From UBA11612 sp964475755 (GTDB taxonomy: Bacteria > Pseudomonadota > Alphaproteobacteria > Rhodospirillales > Rhodospirillaceae): a stretch of 64,000 bases of DNA. The stretch lies in NCBI GenBank assembly GCA_964475755.1, contig CAYYXR010000001.1, positions 1 through 64,000 on the forward strand, in the 5' to 3' direction. Position 1 is the stretch's first letter; each line of letters opens with the position of its first letter. Both the position numbers and the translations under genes were made by a program. Below, one piece after another: positions 45,456 to 53,317 of this stretch. Below the pieces are notes generated by a model that did no database searches, was not told where the DNA came from, and worked only from the letters and a program-made list of their open reading frames with translations.

Positions 45456-45903
45456 TATCACCGAGCATCTTGGAAGGATCCGGCACCGCTCTGCCTTTGT
45501 AGGCGCAGGCGAGACCCCGCGCATTCCGGATGAGCCAAAAAAACAACAGGATAATTGCCAATATGATCGCAAGGACCGCAAGGAGGATGAGTCCCTGCGC
45601 ATCATCTCTCATCGATCCGAAAACCTGCGTATCCTGAACGCCGTCGTAAGCGGCATACGCCAGAACAGCCACAATCAGTGACCCAACTAAGAAAATCCAA
45701 AAGCCAGTGATCTGAAAATTGTAATGGGACTCGACCCACTCGGGATTATCCCCCCTGAAGGCATAGGCCAGCGCCACGCCAATGAGCACAGTTACCCCTG
45801 TAATGAACGACGCGAGATACAGCGCATAGATAATGACCGCCATAAGTCCCAATGACCTATCAAGCGCCGCTTCACTTGTAGTTTGATTCGCTATGTCCGA
45901 CAT
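45442..45903 (-). CDS. DUF4870-like small membrane protein
   Basis: This 153-residue protein from ATG 45903 is preceded by a strong GGAGGAGGAG ribosome binding site. It has three or four hydrophobic helices (about 20-48, 66-90, 107-130) and the family-like SHYNFQITGFWIFLVGSLIV. A C-terminal LACAYKGRAVPDP follows, a common ending of this family. The role is unknown. Its 3' end overlaps xerC by 14 bases on the opposite strand. Confidence 0.8.
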   Translation of the reverse strand: MSDIANQTTSEAALDRSLGLMAVIIYALYLASFITGVTVLIGVALAYAFRGDNPEWVESHYNFQITGFWIFLVGSLIVAVLAYAAYDGVQDTQVFGSMRDDAQGLILLAVLAIILAIILLFFWLIRNARGLACAYKGRAVPDPSKMLGDIKSN

Positions 45904-45948
45904 CTCCTCCTCCTTCCACCATCTCTCCGGCCGCAATCCTACGAAACC

Positions 45949-45976
45949 TTTGCGCTGTGTACGAGGTTAATATAAA
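45949..45976 (+). promoter_or_regulatory. Candidate promoter for the PhyH gene pair
   Basis: TTTGCG (45949-45954) and TATAAA (45971-45976) are 16 bases apart and end about 80 bases before the first PhyH ATG. The -10 is a good match, the -35 weak. No second promoter is obvious in the 51-base gap between the two PhyH genes, so they may be one transcript. Confidence 0.4.
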
Positions 45977-46057
45977 GCGATTCCGATGCGGCCAACTCTT
46001 GGCGCAGCGGCGGCAGTGCGGTACTTGTGCGTATTGTTGAATCCTTGAAGCATTGTC

Positions 46058-47218
46058 ATGCCTGAGACCTATTCCGCCGCATTCACCGATCTTGAAGCCA
46101 TTCGCAATATTGCCGAGACCCATGGCTTTTGCCTGATCAAAAACGTCTTCAGCCCGGAGGAAATCCATCGGCTGTCGGAAGGGCTGGCAAATGATCATGC
46201 CGCATTCGGCGGCGCCTTACCTGAGATCATGAGTTGTCCGTCCTTGCGCTGGGCAGCCTTGGACAAGCGGATACTTTCCGTTGCGCGCACGCTTCTGCCC
46301 GAACCGTTGTACTACTACGGCGAAAGTCACCTCGACTTCGAAAATGAGATCGGTCCGCGCACCTTGAATCCATTCAGCAAGCCGCATATCGATGCGCGCG
46401 GCAGCCGAGACTCATTGAAGCCATTCTGGTCGAGCGAGACAGACGCCTTATTTCGCGGTTACAGGTTCGCGATTTATTTGCAGGACTACAAGAACTGGAG
46501 CGGAGGACTGCTTGTGGCCGATGGAAGCCACAAAGAAAGTCTTGAGCGCCTGGGCATCGGAGCACCGGCGCCCGCCACCACGCTGGCTTTGAAAATTGGC
46601 GCACATACATTCAACATCTCTCAACCGGAAACGCCGCTGTACATCATTCCATCCGAACCAGGCGATCTGGTGGTCTGGAATCTGCGCACCCTACACAGCG
46701 CGGGCGCGCGACGGCTTGCCGCAAAACCCGACCTGGCGATGCTGCCGGTCTTTGAGGATGAAATCGCAAAGGCGATTCCAAACGCCTTTTTGCCGCAACC
46801 CGGACCACGCAACGCGATTTTCTTCGACTATGGAACCGGCGCCGAGGAAGTTGACCTTTATATAAAATATAGAAGCCTGCAGGTGGACCAAGACCGCTTG
46901 GTTCAGACCAAGGATTGGTCCTATGACGAGCCGGCCGTGCAAGACCTGCTTGAAGCAGAGAATATCAACGTCCGCTTCGATCCCATTATAGCGTCTTTGT
47001 GTGTTCAGATAGATATGCTGAAGAATGAGGGCGCGGAGGAGAGCGTTATAGCCAAGGTTCGGAGCCGGCTTTTCCCCCTTCTGAAACAGCACAAGGAGTT
47101 TTCGCCGTACTTTTCTCTATTTTCCGCCCAGACATTTGATGACATGGCGCGAGAAGATGAGGGCGCCGCCGCCAATTACGCGATAGACTCTGTGATCGCG
47201 CAAAACAACGCCGCCTGA
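46058..47218 (+). CDS. PhyH-family Fe(II)/2-oxoglutarate-type dioxygenase, copy 1
   Basis: This 386-residue protein resembles phytanoyl-CoA dioxygenases. The iron ligands appear as H110 and D112 in KPHIDARG and the distal H213 in LRTLHSAGARR. GYRFAIYLQDY and SGGLLVADGSH form the expected core between them. The usual 2-oxoglutarate Arg about 11 residues after the distal His is not obvious; basic residues occur at +5 and +6. The substrate is unknown (fatty acyl-CoA, small molecules or antibiotics are all seen in the family). A homologous copy follows after 51 bases. Confidence 0.82.
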   Translation: MPETYSAAFTDLEAIRNIAETHGFCLIKNVFSPEEIHRLSEGLANDHAAFGGALPEIMSCPSLRWAALDKRILSVARTLLPEPLYYYGESHLDFENEIGPRTLNPFSKPHIDARGSRDSLKPFWSSETDALFRGYRFAIYLQDYKNWSGGLLVADGSHKESLERLGIGAPAPATTLALKIGAHTFNISQPETPLYIIPSEPGDLVVWNLRTLHSAGARRLAAKPDLAMLPVFEDEIAKAIPNAFLPQPGPRNAIFFDYGTGAEEVDLYIKYRSLQVDQDRLVQTKDWSYDEPAVQDLLEAENINVRFDPIIASLCVQIDMLKNEGAEESVIAKVRSRLFPLLKQHKEFSPYFSLFSAQTFDDMAREDEGAAANYAIDSVIAQNNAA

Positions 47219-47269
47219 AGAATTGCTGACAGCATCAGCGCGATTCCGATAGCGTGGCGTAATTTCCTC

Positions 47270-48493
47270 GTGAACGACCTAGACCTTTCAATGACCGATA
47301 AATACCAAGCCGACGCAAATGATTTGGAAGGCATAGTCTCCATCGCTTCCGAGTTCGGGTTTTGCGCGGTCAAGGGTGTGTTCTCACCCGAGGAAATGGC
47401 AGCCATCGAGGCGGATATGAAGAGCGCCAGCGAGGATTCGGACGGGAATATCCCGGATCTTCTGAGCTGCGAGAAACTGCGTTGGGTGATGCTCAATGAC
47501 CGGATCATGAGTGTTGCCCACGCCCTGCTCGGCCAAGAGCTCGTGTACTACGGCGAAACCGCCGTGAATTATGAAGCCACGGCGGGAAAATATACGAACA
47601 ATCCATACAACGAATTGCATTTCGACGCCCGCGGCATGCCCGACAATCTCGTTGATATTTGGCAACCTCCAAGCAACAGCGACCATATTTTCGGCGCATA
47701 CCGTTTCGGAATATATTTACGGGATTACAGCCTAAGCAGCGGCGGGCTGAAGGTTGCGGTGAAATCGCACCTGGGCGATCCCGACCCTTTTGAGCGGGCC
47801 GAATTGGCAGAAAAGCGGACGATAAAAGGCCGGAGCGGATCCGGAAACTTTACGCACCTCGCGCCGACCTTCGAACTCTTCAATGTGCCGACAGAGCCCG
47901 GTGACGTGGTGGTGTGGAACCTTCGCACCATGCATGCCGCCGGTGCGTTAAAACTGAAGGATTACCCCGATGCGGCCATGCATCCGCGCCTTGAAGGCAA
48001 ACTTTTAAAATCCGCACCGCATATGTTCGAACCATCTGCCTCCCCGAGAAACGCAATATTTTTCGACTACGGTAGACCTTGTGAAGACGTTGATCTTCAC
48101 ATCAAGCACCGCAGCCAATTGTCTTCGGAGAAAAACTTTTCTGAAATGCGGCGCCTACGATTTGACACACATGATATTGCCGACATTGCCCGGGCGTACG
48201 GAATTCAACTGAGATTTGACCGGGCGATCATTCCGCTTGCGACTGATCTTCTGGGATTCACCAAACCCGGCGACAGCGATGAACGTTCGATACAACGAGG
48301 AAGAGAGCGCTTTTTAAATATGCTAAGCCGGCACGAGGAATATTCGCCACATCACGTTCTTTATGAATCCTCATTTCTTGAGCAAATAGGCGACCTGGAT
48401 GAAAGTGGAAAAGCGATAGAATGCGCGAAAGTCATAGTAACGCGCATGTCAAAGCAAAAGACGGCCGCATTCAAAAAACTAGGCTACGCTTAG
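47270..48493 (+). CDS. PhyH-family Fe(II)/2-oxoglutarate-type dioxygenase, copy 2
   Basis: This 407-residue paralogue of the preceding gene shares many blocks: a GFCxxKxVFSPEE start, LRWxxL, AYRFGIYLRDY, GDVVVWNLRTMHAAG and AIFFDYG. The iron ligands are H117 and D119 in ELHFDARG and H222. GTG 47270 is taken as start; ATG 47291 is an alternative, and neither has a clear ribosome binding site. An insertion of about 15 residues (DPDPFERAELAEKRTIKGRS) lies between core strands. The acidic N-terminal region differs from copy 1. Same strand and close spacing suggest joint expression. Substrate not inferable. Confidence 0.82.
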   Translation: MNDLDLSMTDKYQADANDLEGIVSIASEFGFCAVKGVFSPEEMAAIEADMKSASEDSDGNIPDLLSCEKLRWVMLNDRIMSVAHALLGQELVYYGETAVNYEATAGKYTNNPYNELHFDARGMPDNLVDIWQPPSNSDHIFGAYRFGIYLRDYSLSSGGLKVAVKSHLGDPDPFERAELAEKRTIKGRSGSGNFTHLAPTFELFNVPTEPGDVVVWNLRTMHAAGALKLKDYPDAAMHPRLEGKLLKSAPHMFEPSASPRNAIFFDYGRPCEDVDLHIKHRSQLSSEKNFSEMRRLRFDTHDIADIARAYGIQLRFDRAIIPLATDLLGFTKPGDSDERSIQRGRERFLNMLSRHEEYSPHHVLYESSFLEQIGDLDESGKAIECAKVIVTRMSKQKTAAFKKLGYA

Positions 48494-48509
48494 TCCAGCG
48501 TACACCTGC

Positions 48510-49292
48510 CTAACCCCATGGACCGCTGCGCCCGGCGCGGGGCACGGAGCCGCCCCTTCGGTATCGAATTGGACGGCGCTCGGTGGCGAACGCACGGCTG
48601 TGCGGCTTGTCAAATGCGCGCACGCCCTTTTTCTTCATGAAGAACACCAGCACCGCGCCGGCGATAAAGCCGCCGATGTGCGCCAGGAACGCAACGCCCG
48701 GCTCGTTGGGGTCGGCGGCCATGGAGCTCAGAAGCTGTCCGCCGAACCACACCCCGAGCACAATGAAGGCCGGCAGGTTGATGACGGTGATGAAGATGAT
48801 CAGCACCACAAAGACGCGGATATTCGCGCGCGGATGAAGAATGAGATAGGCGCCGAGAATTCCCGAAACTGCGCCCGACGCCCCCACCATGGGAATGTCC
48901 GAGAGCGGGGCCGCAAGGCCTTGCGCGAGCGCCGCTGCCACGCCGCACACAAGATAAAATATCAGGTAGCGCATGTGACCGAGGGAGGCTTCGATATTGT
49001 CGCCGAAAATCCACAGGTACAGCATATTACCGCCCAGATGCAGAAAGCCGCCGTGCATAAACATGGACGTGAAAATGGTGAGCAGGGGCGAGACCTGAGG
49101 CAAACTTGGATCGAGCTGTAAATTGCCGAACATCAAACCCGGCGTGAAACCGAACACGTAGACCGCGGCCTGACCGGCTTGCGGGCCGAGCGAAAACTGC
49201 CAGAGGAACACGACCACGCAGATCGCGATGAGCGCATAGTTCACGAAGGGCGTCGTGGTGTGGGGATTGTCGTCCTTGAAGGGGAGAAACAT
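48510..49292 (-). CDS. Rhomboid-family intramembrane serine protease
   Basis: This 260-residue protein with six predicted transmembrane helices has the catalytic dyad: Ser139 in GASGAVSG and His205 in HIGGF, plus the conserved HLGGNM in TM2 (85-90). A long cytoplasmic C-terminus rich in Arg and Gly follows (from about 220). Such proteases cleave single-pass membrane proteins; the target is unknown. It converges on the PhyH pair with a 16-base gap and lies 67 bases downstream of the glycosyltransferase gene on the same strand. Confidence 0.92.
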   Translation of the reverse strand: MFLPFKDDNPHTTTPFVNYALIAICVVVFLWQFSLGPQAGQAAVYVFGFTPGLMFGNLQLDPSLPQVSPLLTIFTSMFMHGGFLHLGGNMLYLWIFGDNIEASLGHMRYLIFYLVCGVAAALAQGLAAPLSDIPMVGASGAVSGILGAYLILHPRANIRVFVVLIIFITVINLPAFIVLGVWFGGQLLSSMAADPNEPGVAFLAHIGGFIAGAVLVFFMKKKGVRAFDKPHSRAFATERRPIRYRRGGSVPRAGRSGPWG

Positions 49293-49359
49293 TCAGGTCC
49301 TTTGGCCGGGCTTTCGGGGACCTTACGGAAGGACGCCCGGGGGAACAAGGAGAACCGGA

Positions 49360-50142
49360 TTAAACCTGCTCGCCGCGCAGCCGCGCGATGTGGGTAAAGC
49401 GCTCCATGGCCACCTTTTTCATTTGATCGGTCATGACAAACCCATCGTCGATGCCCATGGCCTGCCATTCGGATTTTGAGACTGCGAGTTTTTCCTTTTG
49501 ACGGTCCAGCGCATTGACGGGCGAGATGAACTGCTCACAGGTTTCCACCGGGATTTTCTTATGTGCGACCAGATCGCGCAGACATTTGCGGTACAGCGTG
49601 TCTTCGGTGCGGTAGGTGCGGAAATCTTCTTCCTCGACAAAGCCCAAAATCATGTCGTGCCAGATGCGGCGCACGCAGAAATTGATGGGGCAGCTTTCGT
49701 CCAGAGACGGCGGCCAGTCCGGGTGCATGGGCATGTCGATCTTCATGCGGGTAAAGACGTAGCCCAGGGAATCGTCGGCCAGGAGTTCCTTGAGGCACAG
49801 AAAGATGTGATTGGGATAAAACACATCGTCCGAGTCCAGAAAGCACAGGAATTGGCCGGTGGTTTGGCGCACTCCTTCGTTACGGGAAAACCCCGGGCCG
49901 CGGTTTTCAGGGTTTGTGATGAGGCGCACGGCGGGATGGCGCTTGGACCAGGCGCGGGCGATGGATGGGGTTTCGTCCGTGGACCGGTCGTCCACCACGA
50001 CGATTTCGGCCTCAACCTCGAGCTTTTCCAATTCTGTGCAATAAACCAGCGCACCGACCGCGCTCTCAAGGGTGCGGTCCAGGGTCTTGGCCGCGTTGTA
50101 AGCGGGAATGATGACGGCGGCGGTGGGCGTGGTGCGGGACAC
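49360..50142 (-). CDS. Family 2 glycosyltransferase
   Basis: This 260-residue GT-A fold protein has an N-terminal AVIIPAYNAAKTLDRTL, nucleotide-binding VVVDDRSTDET (near residue 50), NRGPGFSRNEG and the metal-binding LDSDD (near 99). No transmembrane helix is visible, so it is probably cytoplasmic or peripheral. Donor and acceptor sugars cannot be assigned. Its start directly abuts the lpdA stop (one-base spacing). It is likely read through from the TCA operon, an odd partner for that operon. Confidence 0.88.
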   Translation of the reverse strand: MSRTTPTAAVIIPAYNAAKTLDRTLESAVGALVYCTELEKLEVEAEIVVVDDRSTDETPSIARAWSKRHPAVRLITNPENRGPGFSRNEGVRQTTGQFLCFLDSDDVFYPNHIFLCLKELLADDSLGYVFTRMKIDMPMHPDWPPSLDESCPINFCVRRIWHDMILGFVEEEDFRTYRTEDTLYRKCLRDLVAHKKIPVETCEQFISPVNALDRQKEKLAVSKSEWQAMGIDDGFVMTDQMKKVAMERFTHIARLRGEQV

Positions 50143-51561
50143 TTAGATATGCAGGGCGCGTTTGTCGGCGGCCAGCGCGGCTTCCTTGATCACTTCACCC
50201 AGCTGCGGGTGAGCGTGGCAGGTGCGCGCGATGTCTTCGCTGGATGCGCCGAACTCCATGCCCACGGCGATTTCCATGATGAGATCGCCCGCTTCCGCGC
50301 CGACGATGTGGCACCCCAAAACGCGGTCGGTCTTTTCATCGGCGAGAATTTTCGCGAACCCGTTCGTATCGCCGTTGCAGCGCGCACGGCCGTTGGCGGT
50401 GAAGGGGAACTTGCCGACCTTGTAGGCGACACCTTCGTCCTTCAATTGCTCCTCGGTTTTGCCGATGCCCGCCACTTCGGGCCAGGTGTAAACGACGGAC
50501 GCGATGGCTTCGTAGTTCACATGGCCGGGCTGGCCGGCAAGAATTTCGGCGCAGGCCACGCCTTCGTCCTCGGCCTTGTGGGCGAGCATCTGCCCGCCGA
50601 TGACGTCTCCAATCGCGAAGATGCCCTCGATGTTGGTCTGATAGTGCTGGTCAGCTTCGACAAAGCCGCGCTCGGAGACTTTTACGCCGGCCTCTTTCAG
50701 ACCCAGCCCTTCGATGAACGGGCGCCGGCCAATGGCCACCAGCACCACGTCGGCCTTCACGGTTTCCGCATCGCCGCCTTTGGCAGGCTCGACTTTGAGC
50801 GATACGCCGTCCTTGCCCGCCTTGGCCTCGGTGACCTTGTGGCCGAGTTTGAATTTGAGGCCCTGCTTTTCGAGGATGCGCTGCATCTGCTTGCGGACTT
50901 CCCCGTCCATGGGCGGCAGGATGAAATCAAGGAACTCGATTACGGTGACCTCGGCGCCCAACCGGCGCCAGACCGAGCCCATCTCCAATCCAATCACGCC
51001 TGCGCCGATAACCACCATGGATTTCGGCACCTTGCCGAGGGTGAGCGCGCCGGTGGAAGAAACAATGGTTTTTTCGTCGATCTCCACGCCCTTTAGCGGT
51101 GTGACCTCCGAGCCCGTAGCGATCACTAGATACTTAGTGGTGTAAACGGTTTCCTTGCCCTTATCGTCCTTCACCGCAACTTCATGGGTACCGGTGTTGG
51201 CTTTGGATATGCGCCCGAAGCCCTTGATGTAGGTGACCTTGTTTTTCTTGAGCAGGAACTCGATGCCCTTGCGGTTCTGATCCACCACTTCGTCCTTGCG
51301 GGCGAGCATGGTGGAAACATCCATCTCGACCTTGCCGACCTTGATGCCGTGATCGGCAAAGGCGTGGTTGGCTTCTTCATACAGATGCGAGGATTGCAGC
51401 AGGGCCTTGGACGGAATGCAGCCGACATTGGTGCAGGTGCCGCCGAGATCGCCGCGGCTTTCGACGCAAGCTACTTTAAGGCCAAGCTGAGCGGCGCGCA
51501 GGGCGCAGACGTAGCCGCCGGGGCCGCCGCCGATGACAATGACGTCAAATGAATCAGCCAT
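50143..51561 (-). CDS. lpdA: Dihydrolipoamide dehydrogenase (E3)
   Basis: This 472-residue flavoprotein reoxidises lipoyl groups of 2-oxoacid dehydrogenase complexes. FAD site GGGPGGYVCALRAAQLG lies near residue 12 and redox Cys pair GGTCTNVGCIPSK near 41-46. NAD site VIGAGVIGLEMGSVW follows, and the C-terminal catalytic His-Glu is in CHAHPQLGE (Q replaces the common T). It is separated from sucB by the GFA gene, but lies in the same direction, so it probably serves the 2-oxoglutarate dehydrogenase encoded upstream. Confidence 0.96.
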   Translation of the reverse strand: MADSFDVIVIGGGPGGYVCALRAAQLGLKVACVESRGDLGGTCTNVGCIPSKALLQSSHLYEEANHAFADHGIKVGKVEMDVSTMLARKDEVVDQNRKGIEFLLKKNKVTYIKGFGRISKANTGTHEVAVKDDKGKETVYTTKYLVIATGSEVTPLKGVEIDEKTIVSSTGALTLGKVPKSMVVIGAGVIGLEMGSVWRRLGAEVTVIEFLDFILPPMDGEVRKQMQRILEKQGLKFKLGHKVTEAKAGKDGVSLKVEPAKGGDAETVKADVVLVAIGRRPFIEGLGLKEAGVKVSERGFVEADQHYQTNIEGIFAIGDVIGGQMLAHKAEDEGVACAEILAGQPGHVNYEAIASVVYTWPEVAGIGKTEEQLKDEGVAYKVGKFPFTANGRARCNGDTNGFAKILADEKTDRVLGCHIVGAEAGDLIMEIAVGMEFGASSEDIARTCHAHPQLGEVIKEAALAADKRALHI

Positions 51562-51588
51562 GAATCCGTTCCTTGTGTTTCGCCGCCG

Positions 51589-51990
51589 TTACTCGGTCGG
51601 CGGAAATTCCTCGTATTGCGGCGCGGAGCCGCCTATGTGATCCCACGGCGCCTTGGAGCCCACAAAAATATGCATGCCGATCTCAACGCCGGGGTCTCCG
51701 TCGACGCTGCCCAAAGTTACACCATGGACTTCATTTTTGTGCAGACCGCACAGGGTCGTTCCACAAGACCCACAGAACGCCAAGCCCCATTCAGGCGCCG
51801 TCATGTATCGTGCCAAGTTCGCCTCGCCCTTTACCCACTCGAAAGAGCCGGGTTGGACATCGGCGTAAGCGGAACCCGCGCCGCTAAAAATCTTTCTGCA
51901 CTTTGAGCAATGACAGCTTCGCGCGGGGCCGAGCGGAGCGGTGATCCGATAGCGGATTTCGCCGCAAAAACATCCGCCCGTTAAAATCAT
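51589..51990 (-). CDS. GFA family (CENP-V/GFA) zinc protein
   Basis: This 133-residue protein has the Cys pattern of glutathione-dependent formaldehyde-activating enzyme relatives: GGCFCGEIRYRI at the N-terminus, then SCHCSKCRKIF and FCGSCGTTLCG, binding two zinc ions. The family name comes from one activity; most members are uncharacterised. It sits between sucB and lpdA, interrupting a usually adjacent pair, and is co-directional with about 20-base gaps on each side. Confidence 0.9.
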   Translation of the reverse strand: MILTGGCFCGEIRYRITAPLGPARSCHCSKCRKIFSGAGSAYADVQPGSFEWVKGEANLARYMTAPEWGLAFCGSCGTTLCGLHKNEVHGVTLGSVDGDPGVEIGMHIFVGSKAPWDHIGGSAPQYEEFPPTE

Positions 51991-52010
51991 GCTGCTCCCT
52001 GACGTACGGC

Positions 52011-53282
52011 TCAGGTCTCGATCAGGAGACGCTGCGGGTCTTCAATGCACTCCTTGACGCGCACCAGGAAGGTGACGGCCTCGCGGCCATCGACGATGCG
52101 GTGATCGTAGGACAGCGCCAGATACATCATCGGCTTGGCGACGATGGAGCCGTCGTCCTGCACAACGGCACGTTGCTTGATGTTGTGCATGCCCAGAATG
52201 CCCGACTGCGGCGCGTTCAGGATCGGCGTTGAGAGCATGGAACCATAGATGCCGCCATTCGTGATGGTGAACGTGCCGCCGGTCATGTCCTCGATGGTGA
52301 GCTTGCCGTCACGCGCCTTGCGGCCCAACCCGGCGATCTCGGCTTCGATTTCGGCGAAGGATTTTTCGTCGCAGTTGCGCACCACGGGCACGACAAGCCC
52401 CTGCGGCGTGCCGACGGCCACGCCGATGTCGTAGTAGTTCTTGTAGACGATCTCATCGCCGTCGATCTCGGCGTTGATGGCCGGAAGTTCCTTGAGCGCC
52501 GCGACGCAAGCCTTGGCGAAGAACGACATGAAGCCCATCTTCACGCCGTGCTTTTTCTCAAAGGCCGCTTTGTAGGTGCTGCGCATGGCCATGACGGCGG
52601 ACATATCCGCCTCGTTGAAGGTGGTGAGCATGGCGGCGGTGTTCTGGGCATCCTTCAGACGCTCGGCGATCTTCTTGCGAAGGCGCGTCATTTTCACGCG
52701 CTCCTCCGCCGGGCCGCGGTCGGGGACACTCGCCTTGGTGGCTCGCTCCGGCCCGCTGGCGAGGTAGGACAAGACGTCGGCCTTCACGAGGCGGCCATTC
52801 TTGCCCGAGGCCGGAATCTTGTTGGGGTCGAGACCGTGCTCGTCCACCAAATTGCGCACGGACGGCGCTAGCGGGAAGTCAGACGATACCGATGCTTTTG
52901 GCGCCTCTTTCTTTTCCGGAGGTTTGGGTGCGGGCTTTGACTCTTCCGCTTTCTTGGGCTCGGGCTTTTTCTCTTCCTTCTTTTCTTCCTTTTTGGCCTC
53001 TTTCTTCTCTTCTTTTTTCTCGGCTTTTTTGGCGCCGCCCGCGCCCGCCGCGCCGATGGTGCCGAGCACAGCGCCGACTTCAACCTCGGCGCCTTCTTCT
53101 GCAATAATCTCACCTAAGGTGCCCGCGCTTTCGGCACGCACCTCAACGGTCACCTTATCGGTTTCCAGTTCGACGACCGGCTCGTCCTGGGCCACATCAT
53201 CACCCACCTGCTTGAACCATTTGGCGACCGTGGCTTCAGTGACCGATTCCCCTAAAGTGGGTACTTTGATTTCGCTCGACAT
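52011..53282 (-). CDS. sucB: 2-oxoglutarate dehydrogenase dihydrolipoamide succinyltransferase (E2)
   Basis: This 423-residue core enzyme transfers succinyl from lipoate to CoA. Its lipoyl domain has the modified Lys43 in ELETDKVTVEV. A roughly 45-residue linker (84-130) is made almost wholly of Lys, Glu and Pro, unlike the Ala/Pro linkers common in this family. An E3/E1-binding domain with FPLAPSVRNLVDEHGLDP and the catalytic domain follow. The latter has DHRIVDG (His near residue 394, Asp near 398). All active residues are present. It follows sucA after 35 bases. Confidence 0.96.
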   Translation of the reverse strand: MSSEIKVPTLGESVTEATVAKWFKQVGDDVAQDEPVVELETDKVTVEVRAESAGTLGEIIAEEGAEVEVGAVLGTIGAAGAGGAKKAEKKEEKKEAKKEEKKEEKKPEPKKAEESKPAPKPPEKKEAPKASVSSDFPLAPSVRNLVDEHGLDPNKIPASGKNGRLVKADVLSYLASGPERATKASVPDRGPAEERVKMTRLRKKIAERLKDAQNTAAMLTTFNEADMSAVMAMRSTYKAAFEKKHGVKMGFMSFFAKACVAALKELPAINAEIDGDEIVYKNYYDIGVAVGTPQGLVVPVVRNCDEKSFAEIEAEIAGLGRKARDGKLTIEDMTGGTFTITNGGIYGSMLSTPILNAPQSGILGMHNIKQRAVVQDDGSIVAKPMMYLALSYDHRIVDGREAVTFLVRVKECIEDPQRLLIET

Positions 53283-53317
53283 TGCGTCCTCAATTCACGC
53301 TGTTTTGTATAGGGCCG

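Noticed and set aside
49498..51096. A 532-codon open frame on the plus strand opposite the glycosyltransferase and lpdA genes
   Set aside because: It is antisense to two well-supported genes with all family motifs, and its translation shows no recognisable domain; open antisense frames are expected from GC-rich third codon positions.
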